From positions 802,968 through 866,967 of the forward strand of contig JASKOT010000005.1 in the NCBI GenBank assembly GCA_032158125.1: a DNA stretch of 64,000 nt, read 5' to 3'. The stretch comes from Papiliotrema nemorosa (taxonomy: Eukaryota; Basidiomycota; Tremellomycetes; Tremellales; Rhynchogastremaceae). Positions 46,081 through 56,867 of the stretch are shown here, in pieces (positions within the stretch are counted from its first letter, which is position 1; every line of letters starts with the position of its first letter). The notes under the pieces are model-generated. The model was not told where the DNA came from and searched no databases. It worked only from the letters and a program-made list of their open reading frames with translations. Both the position numbers and the translations under genes were made by a program.

Positions 46081-47427
46081 GGGTGCGCACGGTGGGCTCA
46101 ATGACACCGTCCGTCTCCCGTCTCCTGCTTCCCTTCCTTTGCGACAGTCGTTACCAGGCGGACGACCAGTTGCCTGAAGGACGTTCATTGTTTTGAGACG
46201 TCATATGGGATGCGTGGCTTCGGCGATAATGATTACGGGCTTTGAGTCCCACTCGAGCTTTCGTGCGATACAATCAGCGTAATCACCCTTGTTCCCGTGG
46301 AGAGAGGGACAAGGCACAGGCTCGAACCTAGGCTTGATGTTCGCATGATGCAGTATGAAGTCGTCATTGTTTACTGCGTGATACCTTGACCTGGTGCATT
46401 ATGACCGGCGCAGGATTGCTATAGTGTTCGGTCTTTCGGATTCTCGATGTGAGACTGGTCATACGTATGTTAGAGTAGGCAGACCAACTCGTCAAGACCG
46501 ACCGCTTGTAAAATATTGCGGTCTGCAACATGTGATGCTGCGAAAAGCAAGAGTAGCCTCATTGAGCTTGGGTGACCATCCCACCACTCATGAGTATACA
46601 TATAAAATGGAGATTTCTGCCTATGTTACAAGGGATTCGCGGTGCGTTCATGGTGTCGACTGATTGCCGCAGAGACCGGGATATTTGATGATCAATTGGA
46701 AGGTCGGGGAGAGGGAGGGAGTCCACTTCCAGGTGGAACATACAAGGTTGGGGCCAGGGATGTGACTTGTCCATTGCCTCTTGACGGTCAATGAAATGCG
46801 GTGAGACGAAGGCACCTCGATGGCGTCGCTCGTTGCCGTTGCCTGACGTGGTGCCTGTGTTTGAAAACTCGTTGAGCTGATCCCGCCATGGGTGTTTACG
46901 AATGAGGCCAGACACCTAAGTGGAGTGCCCATCTATCTGAAAATCTACATCAGCACGTTCGGTATCTTGGAGCTGTCCCGAAGGCACAATGCTTGTAGAG
47001 CTCCTAAACCCGAAGAGTATTTGCAAATGGAGTACGAGTTAGCCAAGGAAGATACTTGATCCCGACTCAATGTCAGAGCCTACTTCTTTCCAATTCTATC
47101 TAGTTGCTACAGATCTCTCTCTTCTGTGGCGCTCAAGCATTTCGATCGTCCGCAAGCATTAGAAGCAAGCTCAGAAGACGTACATGTGCCTCGAGTCTTG
47201 CGCTGTCCGGGGACTCTGTGTGAGAGGATCCAACATACTTCTTCCGTGTCTTTCAAGCTTGCTCATTCTTCGAGGCACACAGCGCTGTATTGGCGAAGCA
47301 GACGCACAGCAAAGAGTCGAGGTGGTGGAGGAGTGGAAGGAGATCCCCTAAAGTTTGCCACCAACTTCCAACCGCTCCTTCTCCTTCCTCAGGTGAGTCC
47401 CACCACAGTCTGGTCCCCTGGAGCTAG
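46081..47427. other. Gene-poor stretch
   Basis: Only short frames are present on both strands. No family resemblance, RNA gene or repeat was noticed apart from the U6-like segment that follows. Confidence 0.4.
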
Positions 47428-47429
47428 AC

Positions 47430-47531
47430 CTGGGCCCCTGCATAAGGTATGACAAACTTTGAACAGAGTGGACGACGCTTCGGCGTCGAAATATTTTTGC
47501 AAAGTCAGAGCAGCTTTTGACGACCGCTGGA
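47430..47531 (+). pseudogene. Partial U6 copy (3' half only)
   Basis: The segment repeats U6 exon 4 and its downstream flank from the gene at 43015: GCCCCTGCATAAGG, an inserted T, ATGACAAACTTTGAACAGAG, then the identical TTCG hairpin, ATATTTTTGCAA and GTCAGAGCAGCTTT. Only about three differences occur over roughly 100 nt. The first three exons are absent. The extra T falls in the U6 AAGGATGACA sequence, so the piece should not yield functional U6. Weaker similarity (GC.GCATTC..CC) continues downstream to about 47570. Confidence 0.8.
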
Positions 47532-47929
47532 CCGCTCGGCGGCCCTGGCGGGCCGCATTCTCCACATGCCTGCATGTCACTTGTGCCCTCTGAGGGCATC
47601 TACAAGCCTTCATACGCCAGTGGTAAAGCCTGGGGCAGGGTGAAGCATGCTTCTCCGTCGGATGCAGGCAAGAGGAATTTGCCACTCGGCTCTGCAGAAC
47701 TCTTCCGAACGTGGGTGAGAATCAGGACATCCTCTCATGTTTCACAGCTCGACTGGATGCACATCAGACTTATGGACCACTTGTGCGCCTCGCGACTCCT
47801 CTGATCATATTCCTGTCCCCTCGAATGGTCAGGGTGGGCATCTCAAGATGGGCCACATCTGACCCTTTGCATTATTAGATGATCGCCAACATGCTCTGGC
47901 CGCGGGAGCCCGAGTCACGTTGGTCGCGA

Positions 47930-50702
47930 TCAGACAGGTACTCTATCAATGCCCGTCACCGCCGCCTGTTCACCTCTTGCACCACTAGGACCCATCGACT
48001 TGGCTCTCTTCTTCCTCCCGACCTTGGTGTCCACAAAGGACAAAGACCTCGCAGGACGCCTGAGATCGTCTAGGTCATAATCCTGACGCTGATCACACTC
48101 TGCGGCCAGTCTAGCAGCCGCGAGCAGTGCGGAATCGACCTTGTCTCGAGCACGAGATTCAAGAGGGAGCTTGTCGGATAATTCTTCCGTCAGTGTGATC
48201 GCCACGAAAGCTCACCTGTAAAGAGCAGCTTGTACCGGAGAGCTCGAGTGATGGGAGTCATTATCTAGAGTGAGCCCGACTCGACGGACCACTCACAATA
48301 TCCGCGAGTCCAAGTCGTTCATCTGGATCATCGGCGAGATCGCCTATACTGCCTTGACGGGACCCGCCCGGGGACTTTTCAACGCCGGTCAATCCCGCCG
48401 CAATCAGGTGACCGACTTGTCCCGCCCAAAGACCAATCTCACGCGACAGCTCCCCCTCCATCGCCTCGAAAGCAAGGGCTACGCCTGCAGGGGATGGATC
48501 ATGCTCGAATCGAGAGGAAAGGGTCAGAGAGACGGCCAACAGGCGAGGAAGGTGGTCCAGGAGTATACCAGAAGGCGGCAGAGCATCCGAAAAGGAGATT
48601 CCTCTGCGATGACGGCGCGGCTCAGCCCCTCGAACGATCTGTGGTCAGCTGGTTCGTGACGCGACTCACCATGACGCCTCGAGCCAGCAGCCTCCCGTGC
48701 CGACGTTCTCCTTGGATAAGCTCCCTCGTGACGAACCAGGCACCAATATCTTCGCCCCTTGACTGTCTTGCCGGGCGCATTTCGAGCACCTCTTCCGATT
48801 GCAGCTGAGCAAGGTCTTGCAAGACACGCTGAAACACCGCGTCGTCCTTGATCTCGACCAGGGTTTGGCGGTATCGGCGGCGTTTCTCCCTTGTGGCTGA
48901 TCTCAAGCTCTCTGGAGACTCGATCAAGACTGAGCGAGAGTGAGCCTCGTCCCGCGTGCGAGAAGGAGATATGGGAGCTGCAGCAAGGGGAAGCTCGGCG
49001 AGAGAAGAGTTGCGCGCGGCAATATATAAAGCAGAAGGCGGCAGTGCGGGGATATTCTCCGTGCCCGCAGACTGCCTTGCCTTGCCTCTGGACGCTCTGT
49101 CCATCAAGCGTTGAATCTCTCCTGGGGAGACGGGAGGAGGTACCCGAGGGGCATCTTCAGGCGGGAAGAGGGATGACTGCCGTTTGGGAGGGATAGGAGC
49201 GTCTCGCTTTCCCTTTGAGCTGGTGGAGAACCGTCGCCAGAGTTGAGAGAGCGAGCTGGATCGGGATGGAAGGGGAGGTCGATGAAGAGCTGGCGTACTG
49301 GTCGTGGTTTTCGTCTCAAGGTGAGGAGGCGGCGGAGGCCTTCGAAGGGTCAAGCTCGAGCGGGGGGCTTTGACCTTGGACGCTCTCTTGGTGTCATCGG
49401 ACAATAGCCTCAGCCTCTCGATAGGGTCCGTCGATCGGGCTTCAGTCTGTCCATCGTCAAATTGCACCGCGCGAGCAGGCGAGACGATCCCTTGCGCAGC
49501 AGTGATGACCTCGCCGACAGAGTATACAGAGGTCGTCATTGTCGACCTATGTCCCAAAGATGCCGATCGTATCCGTGTGAAAGGGTGCGCATCTCCAGCA
49601 GAATCTGATGTTCGGGGTGATGTGTAAGATCTGATCAATGTTCCTCTAGCCGTGCTGGAGGTAGAGGAAGATTGAAACGTGATGGTCGACTGCGGGTTGC
49701 TGTCGGTGGGCGATGGTGGCCGAGTTTCTGCAAAATCAAGCATAGGATTCCGAGGGAAGATGTCTCGCACGATCTCATCATCGAAAGCTGCGCCAATCAT
49801 CTGATTGCCCATATTCGCCTGATCGAACATTTCGCCAAAGCTCTCTCGTCTAGTGAGGGGCTCTGTATCATCTCGGGGCGTCTGCACGATGCACGACTCC
49901 TCGGTAGCTGAACCAGATGCCGAAGTGTAACTCGCAGCAGAGGGTTGTCGCTCCAGTTCTGACATCGCTTCGGGTACACTTGTATGAGTGAGCGGTCGAG
50001 AAGGAGCTTCCGGTGAGGCTCCAAACGGTCCAGTATGCAGAGGCTCTGGTCGGTAGGAGTTTAGCTCTGCATCCGTATACCCGACGTTCCATTGCGGCTT
50101 CAATTCTACCCCCTCCAATATAGCAGGTTCGGGCGGTCTCTTGAGCCTTTGAGGAGGCACCGAGCGCCGGCGATTAGGAATGGGGAGTGTACCAGGATAC
50201 TCGCTTGGAGAAGCGATCATCAGAGGGTTCTCATCACGAGGTTGAAAGATAGAAGGAGTCGATGAGGCTATATCGAGTCGATAACGAGAAGCGCAGTCGA
50301 CATGCTGGGATGAAGCCGAAGCACGTTGCGAAAACGGATGATGGGCAAAGGGGGAAGATGGCTGGGAATGACTGTGCTGTGTACGTCTGATTTATCAGCT
50401 AGATCCATGACAACAGCTTACTTTGGGTCCTCTTCCAGGCAAAGTCCCACAAAAGCCTTCTCTATCGGGTCATCAACCCTGTTCATATCCCTGCTCCTCT
50501 TTCGTCCAAAACTCAACGCTCGACCGAGAGAAAAGGACGTAGGAGGATTTCGCTCCTTTTCTTTGCCTTTACGACTGTAGCCAACGCTTTGCCGTGGTGA
50601 AGGTGTTTGAACGTCGGTAGTCAACGGGGAGAGAGGGAGAGATGGGGTCGATGCGGACACGGGCAGGGGGGACTGGCGACTGTTCTTGACCAACTTCATC
50701 AT
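47930..50702 (-). CDS. DH-domain (RhoGEF-like) protein
   Basis: The start is MMKLVKNSRQSPLP at 50702. Exon 2 begins near 50382 after an intron that starts GTAAGC, and the last exon ends at 47930. The N-terminal 500 residues are disordered, rich in Ser/Pro/Arg, with RPPPPPHLETK-type proline runs. The C-terminal region resembles a Dbl-homology domain: AWFVTRELIQGERRHGRLLA (first helix), LPRLLAVSLTLSSRFEHDPS, GVALAFEAMEGELSREIGLW, and IMTPITRALRYKLLFTELSD, which corresponds to the DH signature P-x-x-R-x-x-R-Y-x-x-L-L. DH domains exchange nucleotide on Rho/Cdc42 GTPases. No PH domain follows; the protein stops about 70 residues later. The two introns inside the DH region carry the final helix, so the match depends on splicing. 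Confidence 0.75.
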
Positions 50703-51650
50703 GTAGCGCACTCATGAATGATTTATGGCTGTTGCAAAAGCACCAAGGGCAAGTGATGGATTTGACCGTAAGCTAGAGAAGTTTTCGCGTTGGGTGACGA
50801 TCTGGCAGTCCCGCGTTGAGGACTGATGATCAAGGCGGTAATGGCTTCTGAAAATGAGCTCGCTCCCGCCAAACTGGACTGCATGTGGACCCACCTTATA
50901 GCTGTGACATGGCCACCCTTCAGTCGGTGATCCAGAGAGTGTGTGTCACCAACGCAATCGGCTCTGAGCCGAAAATCGACCTGTCCCCGGAGGCGATCGA
51001 AGAGAGACCTGCCGGTGATACTCAGCTCATAGGCCCTTGACGATGTGAAAGGAGCAATGCAGTGACGATTCCAGTATGAGATGCGAGAATATCACCGAGA
51101 GTATCCTACAAAGGGGTATTGGTAGGGTTCCTTGGGACCTGTACTCGAAACACATCCTCGGAAGTGTGATCGACGGATAGTTGCCCTGTGCGGAAGCATC
51201 ATCATATCTGATGCAGCCGATATAAGTGCCAAGCTTCATTACGCATGTCCAAGAGCGGCATCCTGCTGAGCGCCTGCGGAAGGACAGATGTGGTATGCCT
51301 AGGGTGAGAAGGGAGAGCAAGCCAAAGGTGTGGAAGGAGATTGCAATGCCGAGAGGGGTCACCAGAGATTCCCGCAAACAGCGATTATATATCCCTCTTG
51401 TTCACTTGGCAGCGGCGGATCGTCAGATAAGAGCAATGGCAGAGTGGTCGATAAAATGCATGGAGATGGACTCTCAAGCAGGAGTCGGGTTCCCATTGCC
51501 CAAACATCCTCCGCGGTCAGGCTGGTGACCACCTTTTAGTGCCTAGTCCGTCCTTTGAGAGGGCATCCCGGTTGTCGCACGGCATGTCGTCGCTCATTGT
51601 GAAATACATAGAGTGGCAGACTAATCATTCGACATGGAGCGACTCTCATC
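50703..51650. other. Intergenic region
   Basis: About 950 nt between the divergent starts of the DH-domain gene (minus) and the small membrane protein (plus). Open frames at 51226-51539 overlap one another in different frames and look like chance. No RNA gene was seen. Confidence 0.45.
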
Positions 51651-51985
51651 ATGTCCACTGAAGACAAATCGACATTCGACTTTAGCAACATTGGGACAAA
51701 TGAACTCCTAGGTATGGCCATCCACAGACACCTCTAACCGCAGTCATCCTTGTACCAGGTACTCTGATCGCCATTGTGCTACTCTTTTCAGGGGACCTTG
51801 CATATCATGGCCGTTTATGGGGTCAGTGGCATTGTCCAAACGGCAAAAAGCGAGGTCATCGATGGTCCAATCCGGATCCAGTAGACGACCAGGGTGAAAA
51901 GTATGGAACACGTCTTTGGTCGGGCGGCCAGGTGCTACAGTGTAACAAGGAAAGCTGCCAGCCTGTCAAAGGCGACCAGGTGTAA
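51651..51985 (+). CDS. Small single-pass membrane protein, unknown
   Basis: Two exons (51651-51711, 51744-51985) join to 100 residues. An acidic/polar N-terminus (MSTEDKSTFDFSNIGTNE) is followed by a hydrophobic helix (LLVILVPGTLIAIVLLFSGD) that is created by the splice. A polar C-terminal tail with three cysteines follows (WHCPNGKKRGHRW, LQCNKESCQPVK). Topology is probably N-out or N-in single-pass; the sequence does not decide. No family is recognised. It converges on the MoCF-domain gene, with 63 nt between stop codons. Confidence 0.5.
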
Positions 51986-52048
51986 ACAGTCATTTGTACA
52001 ATGCATGCCTTGCTGCGCAGGCACCCGGCGCCAATTCTTCGCTGCAGA

Positions 52049-53385
52049 TCATATCTTTGCACTGTCTTCCCCCAACCTCCCCTCGGAGACGACCTTGCCA
52101 TCAAGCTCCTTGACGACCTCTTGCTCCAGTTCACGCAGACGATCTTGGTCGTGGCCGATCAAGCTGACGTGGACCCCCTTGTATAGGTATGGATCTGCCA
52201 TGAGTTCCGAACATGGCTCCACTCACAAGACCCGACACGGATACCCTCTTTCTTCACCCGTGCTTGTAGGTCTGTCAAGAATGGCGCAATCGCTGATTCT
52301 GGTTTACTACCTTGAGCGTCGCCTTTGTCCCGACTCACTCGGTAAAGATCAAATGTCTGAAAGGTTTAGCCGAGGCTGGAGGCAAGGGCAGATAAGGGGT
52401 CAGGCCAAGCAAGAGTTGTTGGAACAGCGAAGGGATACCGGGAAAGATGCACAACTAAGTGTCAGCTGGGAAGCCTCCAAGACGCACCTTTCCAGCCAGC
52501 CTGACCACTGGCACCCACTTGTCCTCCTCGACAAACAACACCTCACTTGTCTCACCCCCTTGCTGCGAGACCTCTCCTTCTCCGCCCACAGTATGCCCCC
52601 CTTTCGCAGTAGGGAACAAGGCCATACGATCCCGAGCTTCCCTCACGGCTGCCGGAGCCTCACTGAGCTCTTTCTGTCTCGCGGGAGAAGTCATCCCCCA
52701 CATCCGCTTCAGCGTCTCTTGGTGATGCTTCAGCTCGAATCCAAAGGCTTTACCGAGAGACTGGTAGGTAATGTCATCATGGGTGGGTCCTATACCCCCC
52801 GACGTCACGACAAAGTCGTAGTTCCGGGTCATCCGTCTTGCTGCTTCGACACTGAAATGAGACAAAGCTCACAGGAAGGCTCACATTTCTTCCTCGTCAT
52901 CTGCAATGACCTCGATTCGTTTTCTACACATTAACGGGGGTCTCTGGAGGCGACTCACAACTCGATACCCAGATCAAAGCAGAATTGGGCAAAGAAGCTA
53001 GGCCTTCAGTGGGTGTACTCGAAACGACTCACTTGGAGTTTGTATCCTTTGTCTTGCCGTTCAGCACCTCATCACTACCATCAGATTTATCCTAAGCGGT
53101 AGCGACAGACCCTATGATCAAACATCCAGCTGTTTTGATATACTTGCCCTCCCCCAAAGGTTTCGAGGCAAGAGTCGGATCTGTCCGGTCATATCTGGCC
53201 GGTTTGTGCTCATTTGCAGCAGTCATGCTCGATGCGTACTGTCGTGCGAGTCTTTCAGTCTGTAGTCGGAGGGATAAGAGAGGGATACGAGCGAGACGAG
53301 GGGTGGGCATGAGTTGACCCTTTATAGCAAGAGGTGAGAGTGATCGAAAGATCGAAAGCGGGGCCGCCGCGACGATCCTCGTCAT
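52049..53385 (-). CDS. MoCF_biosynth (CinA/FLAD1-N type) domain protein
   Basis: The gene starts at 53385 with MTRIVAAAPLSIFRSLSPLA; a second in-frame ATG at 53310 begins MPTPRLARIPLLSLRLQTER. Both give basic, acid-free N-termini resembling mitochondrial presequences. The domain begins TAGCLIIGDEVLNGKTKDTN, continues RIEVIADDEEE, and has the diagnostic FVVTSGGIGPTHDDITYQSL. Later parts read PYLYKGVHVSLIGHDQDRLR and VVSEGRLGEDSAKI, ending at 52049. Family knowledge: this fold binds molybdopterin in MoeA/MogA proteins and also forms the N-terminal half of FAD synthases and CinA. No PAPS-reductase-like FAD synthase half is present, so the substrate is not predicted. Confidence 0.8.
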
Positions 53386-53693
53386 CGGTCTTCACCTGAA
53401 GTGACATAGTCGACTTCACGCTGAGAGAGTCCATGTCCATCAAGGAAGCAAATAGTTCATGCATGCCATCATGCAATCTACTACTTCCGAGGAGTCTCTC
53501 AGGTCATGCAAGGCCCAGTCTGGCATCATGGGCATTCGGAGGTGAGCGATAACGCCTAGCGTGTCTATACTGATGCCAATGGCAGCAACTCTCCCTCGCG
53601 GTCACCTCAAGGTCTCAAGGTGCCTTCCCTGGTACAAGAGAAGTGCGGCACTTGCTATATGTCTTCGGTCGGGCAAAGATGGATCAAGTGATA

Positions 53694-56368
53694 GGTGTCC
53701 CTGCCCACGAGGGAAACACCAGACCATATTGATTGTCCGTAGGCGAATTGACTGTCCCCACCAGACTGAGTCCAACGGCTACACACGTCAGCCCACGCAG
53801 TCGCGCTCGACCGAGGCCGACTTACCATCACTGGTGGACCTACTAGAGGCCCGCTCGAGCAAAGCAAGAATATCAGCGGGTAGAGGCTGCACTTCATCGG
53901 CAATGTCGACATGCTGAATGCCCTCGGCTTTTTGATCTAGTGCGCGGATGATGTACCGTACCCCCTTCCAGTACTTTTCCACCATGCGAAACATGGAAAT
54001 GACACGGAGAAAGTCTTGCTTGGCTGCTCGAGCTATATGAGCTTGGGCGCCGGTCACAGAGACTGTATCCGGTTTGCCTCTTTCTGCAGGAGCTGAGCAT
54101 TTGGTCACTACCGTGAGTGTGGACTCGCGATCGACCTGAAGAACAACTCACAGAAAGCGCGTCCCGCCAGATAGAGAGGGTAATTGACCCATGGCTGACA
54201 GATTGCTTTGGCGTCAATCTGACATCAGCTCTGCCCAGAGTCACTACACCCACCAATTCGGCAAAAGACATGATGTCCAAAATCGATTTGGCAGAACTAG
54301 CAGCGACTTCAATAGAAGCGCGTTCGGTTGCATCCTCCTTATCTTCCAAAGTATCCCCGACTAGCAGGTTCGGGCAGTAAGAAAGGATGATGAGACTGTA
54401 AGTGAGTAGGCATCCCAAGCACCTGGACCCACGCATGAAACCAGATCTATACCCGTCAGTCATGCTGCCATGGCACACAAGTCTCGTACTCACATGTAGC
54501 AGAACAAAAGCTGCCCCTTGAGCTATCGAGGCATACACCTGCAGCGTGGAAGCCTGAAAGCGGAGATCCGTGGGTAGCTCTCCGTAAAACTCGCTCAACT
54601 CTTTTTGTATCGTCACAAGGGTTTCCTTTGGCTTTGACAGAGAAGGATCTTGGATCAAGATGCCCGTTATATTGTCCGCTATTACGAGGACCCGCATGAC
54701 ATGCTCGTACAAGTCTGGCAAGGCCAGTCCGTTCTTGTCCACCAACGGAGCAAAAGAGGGAATCGTCCATTCCGGATGTTGAAACATGCCCGCTCGTCCA
54801 GCTAATGGTCAGGATGAATGGACGGCTGCACTCACTCCCGATGGTCATGAGGGAATCCATCAACCTGAGACCCCCATGGAGTCGTCGATGATCGACAGCT
54901 CCAGGTGCATCTGGACCAGAAGACCTGCCCAAGGCGTCGAGGCCCAGGTCTTGCGCCATACGCAGTGCCATTCCCGAATACCTAACATGAGCGACAAGTC
55001 ACAGCTCGAGCAGTGAATACAACCCACATCCATAGACCCGAATCTCTATCCCCGCCAAATTCGTGCCAAGCAATCATCAACAAAGTCTGGACCATCTCCA
55101 CACTTGACACGGCCAAATTTCGGCCCGCCTGTTCCTTTGCCTTCGAAGCCCAGCTGCCTGAAGATTCCTCCCATTCTGTTTCCACGCTAAGATCGTTGCC
55201 CATACCCTGCCTGGGAACGATTCCGCCATATTTGGGGCTATACCGTGCTGCCAGCGCGCACATCATATTCAAGAGGGAGGGCGCGTACCGAGACATTTCT
55301 TCATAAGTGGTGGGAGGGTGGATGTGAATGAAGGAGAAAAAGTAACTAAAGTGTTCGTAAAAGATCGGGATGAGGTTTTGCAATGCGTCGAGATGCTAAA
55401 GCTGTCAGCGCAAATTTCGAGAAACCCATTTGGGCCGGGATGCTCACCGGGAAATCATCATATGGAGCAGGTCCAAATAGGATAGGTCGTCCCAACAGCC
55501 CCTCCATACCTCGAAACGTCGGTGACGGTGCCCTTGATACATTGCTCGTGACTTGTTTGTACCCCGGGGCGATTGCCGTTGGACCGCTGGAGTTCAGCAC
55601 TGTCCACCTCTAGACTCACAAGAAGCGGAAATAAGGCACGCGAAACTTGACACGTTTAGACTGTGCAAACGAGCCGCCGTGTCCGCTGGAAGCGTTGGAT
55701 TGTGCTGCAGTGGGAGAGTCGAACGGATTTGGGAAAGCGGGATCCAACGCCAAGAGCGATTCCAACGACTCGAATCCTGCTGTCGATTGTTCTGTGGAGC
55801 TGGCACCGGGAATTTCGGGGATTGTATGGGCTGTCCATAGGGCTTGCCCATTGGGACTTGACCAGGATGGTCCGGCAAGATCTAAAGTGCCCATAGGGGT
55901 GGGGAACATGCTCGGTATATCCATACCGTGGAGGGGCTGACTTTGCATCGGTTGGTTGGGTAACGCTCGACCTTGAAGCAATTGGTTCTGCCAGTGTGAT
56001 ATGTTTTGATTCGGATCACCTCCTCCCACAGTCGCGGATGATTGCACGCGAGAGCAAGCAGCATCGAGATCCGCTTCGATCCTATCCCTGTCCCTCATCC
56101 TCCGCTTCCGTGTAGCCACAGGTGGGTAGATGCATGTCTCCTGGTATTTGATACAGTTTGCACAAGGAGTTTCTCCTGGGCATTTGATCTTTCGGGTTCG
56201 ACAAGCGGAACATGCCGCGGTGAGCTTGATGTTTGAGGTAGCAGATGAGGATGCAGTCGGTAGAGGAGCCGGTAAGATGGTCGGAGCTTGACTCGCGTGG
56301 GCTTCGGAGACTACTGTAGGCAGAGACCCACTCGCGGCTGCAAGCTGCTGATCGGTCATCGAGGTCAT
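53694..56368 (-). CDS. Zn2Cys6 transcription factor
   Basis: From the ATG at 56368, residues 50-80 form a binuclear zinc cluster: ACSACRTRKIKCPGETPCAN then CIKYQETCIY, with all six cysteines. A Gln/Pro/Ser-rich linker leads to a fungal-specific transcription-factor middle domain: ALQNLIPIFYEHFSYFFSFI, SLLNMMCALAARYSPKYGG, VQTLLMIAWHEFGGDRDSGL and SGMALRMAQDLGLD. The last exons end at 53694 (NQYGLVFPSWAGTPIT). About eight introns of 30-55 nt interrupt it. Such proteins bind CGG-type DNA sites and often control nearby metabolic genes; the adjacent transketolase, dehydrogenase and sugar transporter are candidate targets by position only. Confidence 0.88.
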
Positions 56369-56867
56369 ATTTCCATGTCGGAGGTGGTGTCAAAAGGCTA
56401 GATTCGGGAGGGAATATGGCTGGAAAGTGTCCTGCTCGGTCCAGAAAAACACCGGCGGTATCCGAGAACTTTGATCATCAGGCGATCAGGCGAATTGATC
56501 CCCAACTCTGCCACGATCACGGCGAAGCGTCCGAGGTGTGCGCCGGGGATTGCAGTAGAGTCAGATCTGTCTCTTCTGGACCACGAGTGACCACTTTGGT
56601 ACCAAGGAAACGCCTCTTCGGGATGGGGGAACGCAGCTCGGACCGAGAACCAAAGTCACCTGACTCGACTATGCGTGGGGTGACGAGGAGAAAGACTACT
56701 CATCGGCATAACTCACCCTTCAGCCCATCCATACCTCGAAGGAGGTAGAAAGGAGCAGGAATGGAGGAGGCATGAAATGAGAGGTAAGGGCTTCGCACTG
56801 CTCGATTCTACTGCTTCACCTAAATGCAAGCTCATACATTGTCATACATATACAGAGAGGACCCAGA
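56369..56867. other. Intergenic region
   Basis: About 500 nt between the transcription factor start (minus) and the stop codon of the transketolase-family gene (minus). No gene is supported; it should hold the promoter of the regulator. Confidence 0.5.

Noticed and set aside
38700..47900. Transposon or LTR explanation for the accessory region
   Set aside because: I looked for reverse transcriptase, integrase and transposase motifs and for terminal repeats and found none; the recognisable relics are of host-type genes.
51226..51539. Overlapping plus-strand frames of 100 and 69 residues
   Set aside because: They overlap in different frames in a promoter-like interval and have no splice partners or family resemblance.
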